Below are positions 25,078 to 36,464 of a DNA stretch of 64,000 nucleotides, piece by piece. Under the pieces are notes generated by a model. That model had not been told where the DNA came from. It saw nothing but the letters and a program-made list of their open reading frames with translations, and did not search any database. Within the stretch, counting starts at the first letter, position 1. Every line of letters begins with the position of its first letter. The stretch spans positions 12,015,851 to 12,079,850 of the forward strand of contig SSBO01000012.1 of NCBI GenBank assembly GCA_005281725.1. The letters run 5' to 3'. The DNA comes from Wuchereria bancrofti (lineage: Eukaryota > Nematoda > Chromadorea > Rhabditida > Onchocercidae). The position numbers and the translations under genes were made by a program.

Positions 25078-26766
25078 AGTAGTATTGTACGAGTCGTCCT
25101 GTCATTACATTGTCTAATCATTGACTGAAATAATATAACTAAGAACCAGGCATTCTGAATAAAATTCAAAAAACAAACTGAAACCATCACAATAAGCTTA
25201 AATCCTTGTAAATTCGGAACCCTGAATTGCTCACGAAAGACTTCCATTCTTTCCAGACTGGGAGAAAATCCTCCAAAACCACTTCCACTTCAAAAAAAAA
25301 ACCACATGAAACCATAGCTTAATTACTACAGCAAACCAAATCACGAGTCGCACAGCGAGATATGAGAACGTCACGTAAATTGTAATCTCTGCGCTACAAA
25401 CCCGCCCGCAAGTCAGATATGGTTGAGTAGGTTTTGGTAGTTCAGTGCTATCAGTAATTGACAAAGGGCGGAGAGGGACTGACATCTGATGATAAGCACT
25501 TTGATCATAGCAAACACTAGAAAAAGTATTTGGTAGTAGTGAAGCATGCTGGGCTCTTTTTGTTTGAAGCAAATACTAGCAGAACTTCAGCAGAGTAATG
25601 CTCTTCTTAGTGAAGTGGAAATTTAAGGAACGATACGGTAGAAAAGAAAAATACTGCGTAAAGAAGAGGTTAAGAGTGGAAATAGGAGATATTAATGACA
25701 GTTATGATTCCCTTGTTTAAATTGATACAGAGTCGAGAAGTGCCAAAATGGTCGCTCATAGCCATAATAGCAGAAACTAATGATAAATCGATAATGGAAC
25801 AAAAAAGGAGGTTCTTGAATTTGAGTTTGAATTCAAAAATATCTTTGTTTAAAACTCAATATAGTAACACTTTTTTGTCATTTTTATTGTTTTTTAATTC
25901 TCAAATTCAAAAATTCTTTTGTCATTTTTTAAAGCTTTTCAGTTTCACTTAAAATTATATATAACTCAAAATTAGATGTTGTTTTGAGAGTGATGCATGT
26001 AACACATTTTTTCTATGGTTAGAGTAATAAGATGCGTTTACGCAATAACCGGATGTTCTGGATTGCAGAAAAATGTTTCAGTGCGTATATCATAACACCA
26101 AAAGAGAACTATCATAACACTAAACGAAAACCTAAAGACTCATTGAGACGGTATCCTTATACACCACCCTGAATAGATCACGATTGCTCATATTCTTGGT
26201 TATTGTATTTTCGATAGGATAGCTAACTATAAAATCGAGGGAGCGCCGGCAATATGAACAGTAAAGTGCTGCAGTTGGTGACATCGGCGGAACACTAGAT
26301 GATGCTAAAAACAAGGAGATGAACGTGTGGTGTTGTAGTCCGTATGTGGTGATGACTTCCTTGATGCTGCCCGAAATGCTTGGAAGGTTTGTTGAATCGA
26401 CTGATTAGATTTGAAGTATTAATTTTGCTTACTTACGTGGATGGTTCGTTGAACCACATTATTAGATTAAAATACTAACTGGTAATGTTTGTCAGATTTC
26501 TTTTCACTCAGCATTATCTACCTTGCAATATAACTATATACCTATCATATCACTTCTGTTAGTTATTTATTGCTGTATCTCTAGTCAATCGCTGAAGGTT
26601 GAAATCAGAAGATTCAATAATTGTTCATTCATTTGTATATTAAACACTAGGTAAAACAGTTATTAGATGTCTGCACTGGGATTCACCAAGGTAGCAGTCA
26701 TCACGCTGTTTACATGTAAACTTTTCCTAAGGAGTCTGTTATAAAAATCGGTCGATTCTTTTACAG

Positions 26767-27801
26767 ATATGGCAACCACTTGACGTCATCCTGCATTTAA
26801 AACCTGTTGCATCAGTTAGCACCACCAGCGGCAAAATCTACGTCTCGTTAGATCTTCATGTAAAATGTCCAAAAACGTATCCGTTGTATGGGTATGTGCA
26901 ATATTTTGCTTTTTTATGCTAAACAGTATAATAATAGGCAGTATAATAATGCTATAATGTTAAAACAGTCCTTCCAGTTCTTCTGTCGTTCACTTAAAAA
27001 CCTCGAAAATTTTATCGGGACAATTATTTATCTTTTAAACAATTTTTCGCCAATTTCCAGTGTTATTTATAGGATATCATTGATTGCGCTAAAAAATATA
27101 CAAGGTATTTTGCTGAAGGATATTGAAAACTAAAACTGATACCAAATAAAAAAGCAGCATCATTGAAAGGAAACGTGAGTAATCATTATTAGTTTATTAT
27201 TGACTTCGTTTTATCGAATTCATTACTTTTTTTAATAAATAAATAAGTTCACTTAAATGATTGGAACATTTTTGATGAGTAAAAATTTTCAGGAAATTGT
27301 TCTGTGCCAGGTAGTTCAAGAATTTCTATATGAAGGAAATAAACCTCCAGAAGGATCTTTTTTCGATGGCATGTTATAGCAGCATGCAACAGTGGAACAT
27401 GAACGGAGGGTGTTGATGTTTCCTGTCTAGTCTCTGTAGTTTTATTGCGGGTTATCATATTATAATGATTTAACATATCTTTCTTCGTTAAGTCATTGAA
27501 AGGAAACGTGAGTAATCATTATTAGTTTATTATTGACTTCGTTTTATCGAATTCATTACTTTTTTTAATAAATAAATAAGTTCACTTAAATGACTGTTAA
27601 GTTTTGAAAGAACTTTCTGAAATCTTTTAATTTCTTTACTAATATCTCAGAGGCAACGAGTAAGATCGGAACAGCGTGATCGCGAGGATGTTGTGGCATT
27701 TCAAAAAATGCATGAAGAAAAACTGATATGGCAAAAAGCTAAGGTAGAACGCACGACACCAGTTAGTGATAGTTCATGCGAAACATTTTCCTGTATCGAT
27801 G
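26767..27801 (+). pseudogene. GCN2-type RWD domain fragment, frame broken
   Basis: Exon-like parts are 26767-26891, 27061 to about 27178, 27293 to about 27410, and 27651-27801. The first encodes YVSLDLHVKCPKTYP, the second ISLIALKNIQGILLKDIEN, the third QVVQEFLYEGNKPPEGSFF, and the fourth a charged helix (RSEQRDREDVVAFQ). In order these match the N-terminal RWD domain and following charged region of the eIF2-alpha kinase GCN2. Two lesions are visible. A frameshift after KDIEN near 27,131 leads straight into TAA. An in-frame TAG lies at 27,377-27,379, after which related sequence continues. A 101-bp piece including an exon end is duplicated around the third exon. I see no kinase or HisRS-like exons downstream to 39,700, and the first RWD exon was not found. 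It may be a true pseudogene or a gene damaged by assembly or base errors; family assignment is moderately secure. Confidence 0.62.
27160..27593. repeat. 101-bp direct repeat flanking an RWD exon
   Basis: Bases 27,160-27,260 recur exactly as 27,493-27,593. The repeat contains the end of one RWD exon, its donor (GAAAC/GTGAGT) and the start of the intron. It flanks the third RWD exon, so the copy places a piece of the preceding intron after that exon. There is no N between the copies. Confidence 0.85.
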
Positions 27802-28640
27802 GTTGATCAAAGCGAACGATTTTAGGAGACGGCCGAATATTAGTCCGTTCTGTCGGAAATGGTCAGCTGTGGATTGTGCTACGGTAATTCAAGATATATT
27901 TCTAATAAAAAGGAATAAAGGCAGGGTGGAAAGAGCAATTTCATGGTGACCAAAACGGAAACAAGCTGATGGAGAAACAAAAGAGATAGAGAGCCATCAG
28001 AACTCTTGAATTTTTAAGAAGTGGTATTTGTGACATGGAGTGTATCAACCAACGGAGTACAAATCAATTTAATTTGAATCTGAGGGTTATAAAAATTTCG
28101 AAGGACTATACTGAAAAATTTGACATTGATTTAAAACTTTATTTAAGCCATTTTCCATATATATGTCGATTAACTTTGTCCGAAATTCCAAAAAAAAATT
28201 TTTTTTGAGAAAATTTTACTTTGATGAAATGAGAGGTGGTGCCCATTGGATTGATAAAAGTTACTTTATTCCAAGCGATTGTCACAGTTTTACGTGCCTC
28301 TCTCTCTTTTTCTTCAAATCTTTCTTCTGTTCCTCCTTTTTTCTATTTCGAATATTTCACAAAATATGATTTTTTTCATTTCATAAATAATCGTTTTATG
28401 GACAGTCATAGTGGTCATTGCTTTATATCTATGTCACAAATTAAAAGAGTTGATTCAAGTTTGTTTTTTATTACAACAAATCCCCATTTCAAGTAACCCT
28501 TCCAAACACTGTATTTTCTTCTGGAAGCAGAATAAACCGTCACGAATACATCTTACCTTGACATTTTCTATATATCTTCTGATAATGGTTTTCAATGGTA
28601 AGATTGTAAAGTTTCCAGCGCCAGACATTCCTATTACTGT

Positions 28641-28706
28641 TTATGAAGGTAATCAGTATCATTTATGACGATAATCAGTATCATTTACGAAGGTAATCAG
28701 TATCAT
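28641..28706. repeat. 22-bp tandem repeat, 3 units
   Basis: Three consecutive units resemble TTATGAAGGTAATCAGTATC plus AT, with two or three changes between units. A minisatellite of no evident function. Confidence 0.8.
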
Positions 28707-31670
28707 CCTTATCATCGTTATTACGCGATCACTATCTAATCATCGCTACTAGGTTGGTTCGAAAGTTGTTTTCAGGAAGCATTCATAGTAATGCGTAGCT
28801 TTCTCTTCTATTAATATTTGGAAAATTGGAAGTGAGATGAGATTAACAATAGATATAAGCTACTGTCTGTCAAATCATACTATATTATTTGCTGATCAAG
28901 GAAGTGAATAGCTTCTAATTTAATAGATATTTATCATAATTGGTCCCTTGATAAGCTATTCTGTCACTAAAAATTTAAGTCAGAACACATCAGACGTAGT
29001 ATTTAATTCTGATTTTGGTGATAACCGAAACGAATAAGAGGTGTATATCACTACCAACTATTGTAATCGGATAGAACTATGAATACAATGAGAATTACAC
29101 TTTTTTTGGTGAAGGATTTAAAAATTTAAAGCAATGTTGGAATATTAAGTGAGAATGGTAGAAAGAGATGGGTGAGAATTACTTACTGATCAATAAAAGA
29201 TATACAGTTTTAACAGGAAGGAAAAAAGGTGAAAGAAGTTGAATTCATCTCATCTTCAATTTTCCGAACAGATGACTCATCCGGAAGGGTTCTTCCTCAC
29301 CTAATCGTCCTTCTCATTCCAGTTTAGTTTGAAACATAAAGAAATAAGGGAAAAACAGTGCATATTACAGCCAGTCAGTGGCTCTTCAAATACACCACGG
29401 CGAGAAAAGGAGACAATGAACAGAGGAAGGACACACGGACAGCAATAAGTGTTCGAAGCAGACTGACTGGATGATGGATGTGTGTGCATGTGTTTCTGTG
29501 CATGTGTGTGTACCGTAGATTAACCATTTTTATCTTCTCTATATTAGATTTTATCAACGATAGTAAGTGATTCGTTCTTATTCCCCTCCCATTCCCTTTC
29601 AGTTTACCCATTCTGTACACCACATATACATAGACACATTCAGTTTAGCTCTATTACATGTTGATTTCAATTTGTCAATAGTGTCTAGATGAGGTGAGGT
29701 GATATTGTAGATTGACGTTGGGGCTGATCAATTTGGTTTATTCATAAATATTTCGATGAAGTTTCGATGAAAAAAAAACTTAGTTGACTTTAATGATTTC
29801 TGAAATATTTGTAAATTTGCATAATTGGAGAAGGTAATTTGTTCATAAATCCATTTCTCATATATATATATTCTTTTATCTTCACTGAATAACTGATGAA
29901 TAATTTATAAGTCTATTATGTCAAGCAATCATTTTCTTCATTTCTGGAAATTTCTTCAAGCAATCATTTTCATTTCTGAAAAACTTTCATATCTTCCTTT
30001 CTTACTATTCCCTCCAACAATGATATATTAATCTTTTCGTCTCATTTTTATCGCATTTAGAATCTTTGATGACCAGAAAAGATATCACTTTTGAGTTGTC
30101 TGGTTAAGGATTTGATAATATTAAGTAAGAGTATAGTTATTTCTGAAGATGAAAGAAAATGCACACTTCCTGATATTCCTTAGAAGAGAGTGGATGAATT
30201 GAGGGATTTTTTTTCGTCATAAAGTATGTGTCTTATTAGCTGTGACCTCTAACTCAAGTGATATTGCTGATGATTAGTGGACATCATTCCTGATGATAAA
30301 GTCAAGTATTTCTGAACTGAGTAAGAAATGTACTTCGAAACACTGTTATCACAATTTGATATGTTCGGGTCAATCTGAATTTAAGTTTTTTCGTTTTTTT
30401 CATATGTGCGTAAGGGCGGAGACAGAAACTGATCGACAGTGTCGCCTCTTCAAACATACCTTCTCAGAATCAGTGCTTTATTTCTCATAAATGTCCAAGA
30501 TTTGTTTGTCGGGAATGATAAGCTTTTATTATTTGCTTAACCATGGACGACACTTTCTATCATTCATTCACCTCTCTGTCATACTAATATCATATAATTT
30601 CACCAATATTTTGTAAACATAATTGTCTTATCCATACATAATTGTCCTAGGTTTTTGGGACTTTTCATACAAGTTATCTCGTATCAATATTTTTTACGAC
30701 ATAAGAATGAAATTGTAACTTATACGGAAACCTCTGGCTCCGGAATACTTTTTTTTCTAAAATTCTGTCATCTTTGCTATCGCAGTCTTGAAATGAGTAG
30801 GGTGAAGAGGTGTAAGAATATTATGTCGAAGTAAATTTAAGTTAAAAGATATGAGAGATATTCATAATTTGTCCTATGTGTCTCACTGAGTGAGATGATT
30901 ATTCTGGAATTGCTTGGTTGCAATAATTCAATTGTTAGATGAGATGACCACTCAATTTCCATATTTTCCAAAATCTTGTTATTTTTATATTTCTCTTCTT
31001 TTACCTCATGAATTTTCATCATCAGTAAGATGAAGGTAATAAGATATTGAGATAAACAGGTAACGCGATGTCCATTTAAGTGCATCCACTTATCATCCAG
31101 TAATTTGTTTGCGTTCACCTATTCTATGCTATTTGTTTACTTTTTCCTTTCTTTTCTTTAACTGTGAATATTGCAATATTTATATACACATGCGCATAAG
31201 TGACACCCGGAAAGCTGTTTGGTGTGTTATGGTCAAGCTATCATTATGTATATATGTGCGTGGAGGTGAAATTTTCCTTTTGTTCATTTGTTTAAAATGC
31301 TCCTCGTAATTAATTATTTTAAAAATGCCGTTCCAGACATGCAAGAGATGAATGAAAATGAAGCGATTAGCGCGAATCATAAAATTTCCTCTTTAAACCA
31401 GTTTGTTCATCTTTGACAAAACCAAAACATTTTACAACAGCTGTTTTTCATCTCATCATATTGGTAAATGTCTAACATGGCTGATAAAGGAATAGTCATT
31501 TGTTATTTTATTAAATTCTCCTTAGGTGTGCTAGCAGTAATATGTAAACATAATGTATCTAGTAGTATGTAAACATATTTTTTCCTCTCAAATGATTCCT
31601 ATCACTATGAATGTTCATATTGTTATATACATTTGATAGATTGAAGGATTCATTCTTTTAAAATTGATGT

Positions 31671-31720
31671 TTGAATCTCTCATTTCTTCATTGTCTTGAA
31701 TCTCTCATTTCTTCATTGTC
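31671..31720. repeat. 25-bp tandem doublet
   Basis: A unit starting TTGAATCTCTCATTTCTTCA is repeated once immediately and exactly. Confidence 0.85.
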
Positions 31721-31949
31721 AGTTAATTTCATTTATTTAAATAATTTCTTCACCAAGTATTTAAGTTGATTCAAAATTTCATATATTTTTATCGAGCTTT
31801 TAATCTTAAAGCTAGCACTGTAAATCAATTCTCATCAGTTATTTCTTGACTTATTTGTTTATATTTTAGAAGCTAAATTGAGGAATGATAAAATCAGCCA
31901 TATTTATCAGATCCTCAGCTAACTCTTATCAGTTCTCATCGCTATCAGC

Positions 31950-34900
31950 TCCCTAAGCATCAAGAAAATTCTATTAATAGTTATCAAATTGCTTAATTGT
32001 TGTGTAACCCAAAGAATGAACGTTAAATCAACGAAGTGAAATAAAAGTACCTTAATCTCTCTCTTTCTTTTAGGAATTATCGATAAGGAATGGAATTATC
32101 TCAGAAAGACGCATTATGTTAACACAAAGGTCATTTGAGGAGGGAATTTGTAGATTTTTACTTCAGTTATCAAGGAACTAGGCAAATAGCTTAAATTATG
32201 GCTGGAACGAAAAAAGATTAAAAGCTGTCGTAACTTTTCATCTTTTTCTTAAGGATTATTGCAAGTTTAAGTGAAAATTTTTTCGCTTTAACTCTGCTAT
32301 AATTTTACCTATTTGTTTCATTCCCTAATTTTTGAATTTCCTCAAATTACCCGTAGGATTTTTTCATTCTTTTTTTAACAACTATTTCCTTTTTTTTCAT
32401 ATACCTATGTACGGTATGTTTAATAAGTCTCAGGTCTTCTCCATAATTTCCTCTATAATTAGGAGGATTAACACTGTGACAATCTTTGTGAGGAAATGAG
32501 ACTGCAGAGTGTTTCACACGTCGGTCACGATTAACGTGTCCTAATTCTAGTCTTGTATTCTTAATTCCAGTTTTCAATTTTCCTGAATAAAAGAATGATT
32601 GGTTAGTTGAATGTTTTGAAGTGTTACAAAAAATGTAGCAATATTTTCGGAAGATTTCTCAATACTATTCAGCGCATAACTATAGGGAAACTTTTATACG
32701 AGATCTGATCTGACCAAGTTATCCAGTTGAGGGGTAAATCCTAAAAATTATTTATTTTCAATCTTTCGGAATATTTATGAGAAATGTTTGAAATTTGTTT
32801 GATGAATCAGTTATCTTTTTTAAAGTTTCTTTTTGGAATGTATGCCAAATTCATTAAGTTAAATTCAGGATGGAGTTATATTTTTCACATTCTTGTTTAA
32901 ATTTTTATTCATTTAGGAGGACCGAGAAAACCTGTCAAAGTTTCATTTTTAATTTCTCTTGAATTTCATAGAAATAAACGAAAATAGAATGTTGATTCGG
33001 ACCAATTTTTGTCCTGAGAAACAAAAAAAGCTACCGGAGATATTGATTATTTGACATTTAATAATAGTTGTTTTGTCACAGTCGATTTGTTCTTTTTGCT
33101 TGGAATGAAAATTATTTTTCTCATATCAGAAATGATTGTTTTCTCTTTGTTAGAAGGAAGCTTGAGGCGGAATTGTTGATAGCAAAGATTTAAGCGAAAT
33201 TCAAGTTGAAATACTGAAACGCATCCGAAATGACGGAAGCAGAACTCACTGTTGATAGCATCAATCTCTTCAAAATTTGATTCATTTAGAGTGTCAGTCA
33301 TTCTTTGAAAATATATTAAATAAGGATTACTGTATCTTGTTTCGGTCATTATTCCCTTACATATAAAAGTACTGCACTTAGCGCCTCTAATTAGCATGTT
33401 CTATTCAATGAAAGTTATTATCTTTGTATGAGTTACAAGAAGTTATAAGTGATAATGCAATTGATGTTGTCTCATTAATGTGATCTTAGACATGTCATAT
33501 GTCGCTGTCNTCCCTAAGCATCAAGAAAATTCTATTAATAGTTATCAAATTGCTTAATTGTTGTGTAACCCAAAGAATGAACGTTAAATCAACGAAGTGA
33601 AATAAAAGTACCTTAATCTCTCTCTTTCTTTTAGGAATTATCGATAAGGAATGGAATTATCTCAGAAAGACGCATTATGTTAACACAAAGGTCATTTGAG
33701 GAGGGAATTTGTAGATTTTTACTTCAGTTATCAAGGAACTAGGCAAATAGCTTAAATTATGGCTGGAACGAAAAAAGATTAAAAGCTGTCGTAACTTTTC
33801 ATCTTTTTCTTAAGGATTATTGCAAGTTTAAGTGAAAATTTTTTCGCTTTAACTCTGCTATAATTTTACCTATTTGTTTCATTCCCTAATTTTTGAATTT
33901 CCTCAAATTACCCGTAGGATTTTTTCATTCTTTTTTTAACAACTATTTCCTTTTTTTTCATATACCTATGTACGGTATGTTTAATAAGTCTCAGGTCTTC
34001 TCCATAATTTCCTCTATAATTAGGAGGATTAACACTGTGACAATCTTTGTGAGGAAATGAGACTGCAGAGTGTTTCACACGTCGGTCACGATTAACGTGT
34101 CCTAATTCTAGTCTTGTATTCTTAATTCCAGTTTTCAATTTTCCTGAATAAAAGAATGATTGGTTAGTTGAATGTTTTGAAGTGTTACAAAAAATGTAGC
34201 AATATTTTCGGAAGATTTCTCAATACTATTCAGCGCATAACTATAGGGAAACTTTTATACGAGATCTGATCTGACCAAGTTATCCAGTTGAGGGGTAAAT
34301 CCTAAAAATTATTTATTTTCAATCTTTCGGAATATTTATGAGAAATGTTTGAAATTTGTTTGATGAATCAGTTATCTTTTTTAAAGTTTCTTTTTGGAAT
34401 GTATGCCAAATTCATTAAGTTAAATTCAGGATGGAGTTATATTTTTCACATTCTTGTTTAAATTTTTATTCATTTAGGAGGACCGAGAAAACCTGTCAAA
34501 GTTTCATTTTTAATTTCTCTTGAATTTCATAGAAATAAACGAAAATAGAATGTTGATTCGGACCAATTTTTGTCCTGAGAAACAAAAAAAGCTACCGGAG
34601 ATATTGATTATTTGACATTTAATAATAGTTGTTTTGTCACAGTCGATTTGTTCTTTTTGCTTGGAATGAAAATTATTTTTCTCATATCAGAAATGATTGT
34701 TTTCTCTTTGTTAGAAGGAAGCTTGAGGCGGAATTGTTGATAGCAAAGATTTAAGCGAAATTCAAGTTGAAATACTGAAACGCATCCGAAATGACGGAAG
34801 CAGAACTCACTGTTGATAGCATCAATCTCTTCAAAATTTGATTCATTTAGAGTTTCAGTCATTCTTTGAAAATATATTAAATAAGGATTACTGTATCTTG

Positions 34901-35070
34901 TTTCGGTCATTATTCCCTTACATATAAAAGTACTGCACTTAGCGCCTCTAATTAGCATGTTCTATTCAATGAAAGTTATTATCTTTGTATGAGTTACAAG
35001 AAGTTATAAGTGATAATGCAATTGATGTTGTCTCATTAATGTGATCTTAGACATGTCATATGTCGCTGTC
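31950..35070. repeat. Contig-join duplication (1,560 bp twice around one N)
   Basis: Bases 31,950-33,509 recur as 33,511-35,070 with N at 33,510. I found one difference, G at 33,293 against T at 34,854. Near-identity and the N at the junction argue for an unmerged overlap, with the difference being allelic or a base error. Minus-strand open frames of 76 and 116 codons occur in both copies and are not recognised as a gene. Confidence 0.8.
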
Positions 35071-35273
35071 ACTGGATGGGATTAGAATTAGAAGTTCGAA
35101 TTCTTGCTTAGAGAATATGAGATATTTTTAAATTTATGCCAGATGAATGTTAATCCATGGAAATATTTCGTGGCCAAAGACTACACTCCACAATTAGTCC
35201 TAAAATTAACGAAATAATGAGTTTATTTCTGAATTTATTGATTCTTTTCGACATTTCGATCAATACATTATTN

Positions 35274-36464
35274 AAAAAAAAAAGAAATTAAGAGCTGTCA
35301 TAACTTTTCATCTTTTTCTTAAGGATTATTGCAAGTTTAAGTGAAAATTTTGTCACTTTCAGTCTGCTATAATTTTACCTATTTGTTTCACTCTCTAACT
35401 TTTGAATTTCCTCAAATTACCCGTAGGGTAACTTTTTTCCACTCTTTTTTTAACAACTAATTCCTTTTTTTTTCTTTTTCATATACCTGTATTTACCTGT
35501 ACAATATGTTTGATAAATCCCAGGTCTTCTTCATAATTTCCTCCATAATTAGGATGGATGACCAGCACTGTGACAATATTTATGAGGAAATGAGGCTGCA
35601 CAGTGTTTCACACTAAGGGAGATGTCGGTCGCGATTAACATGTCCTAATTCTTGTCTTCAGGATTCTTAATTCCAGTTTTCAGCCTTCCTGAATAAAAGA
35701 ATGATTGGTTAGTTAACTGTTTTAAAGTGTTACAAAAAATGTTGATTCGGACAATTTTTAATCTGAGAAACAAAAAAAGCTACCGGAGATATTGATTATT
35801 TGACATTTAATAATATTAGTTGTTTTGTCACAGTCGATTTGTTCTTTTTGCTTAGAATGAAAATTATTTTTCTCATATCAGAAATGATTGTTTTCTCTTT
35901 GTTAGAAGGAAGCTCGAGGCGGAATTGTTGATAGCAAAGATTTAAGCGAAATTCAAGTTGAAATACTGAAACGCATCCGAAATGACAGAAGCAGAACTCA
36001 CTGTTGATAACATCAATCTCTTCAAAATTTGATTCATTTAGAGTGTCAGTCATTCTTTGAAAATATATTAAATAAGGATTACTGTATCTTGTTTCGGTCA
36101 TTATTCCCTTACATATAAAAGTACTGCACTTAGCGCCTCTAATTAGCATGTTCCATTTAAAGAAAGTTATTATCTTTGTATGAGTTACAAGAAGTTATAA
36201 GTGATAATGCAATTGATGTTGTCTCATTAAAGTGATCTTAGACATGTCATATGTCGCTGAGACTGGATGGGATTAGAATTAGAAGTTCGAATTCTTGCTT
36301 AGAGAATATGAGATATTTTTAAATTTATGCCAGATGAATGTTAATCCATGGAAATATTTCGTGGCCAAAGACTACACTCCACAATTAGTCCTAAAATTAA
36401 CGAAATAATGAGTTTATCTCTGAATTTATTGATTCTTTTCGACATTTCGATCAATACATTATTA
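35274..36464. repeat. Third, diverged copy of the 31,950-35,272 block
   Basis: It matches about 33,772-35,272 with scattered substitutions, a small insertion near 35,470-35,510 and an internal deletion of about 350 bases after ACAAAAAATG. The 116-codon minus-strand frame survives as 117 codons (35,796-36,149), with an in-frame three-base insertion. The substitutions I can see in it all change the amino acid, so there is no sign of protein conservation. It could be the other haplotype placed in tandem at the N (35,273), or a real older duplication. Confidence 0.7.

Noticed and set aside
27802..27883. Continuation of the RWD fragment through a 24-base intron
   Set aside because: 24 bases is too short for a credible intron, and reading through meets TGA. 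The frame after 27,801 is unresolved, so it was not included.
32347..35272. Repeated 76- and 116-codon minus-strand frames as real genes
   Set aside because: They recur only because the sequence is duplicated. The diverged copy shows amino-acid-changing differences only, and no family is recognised.
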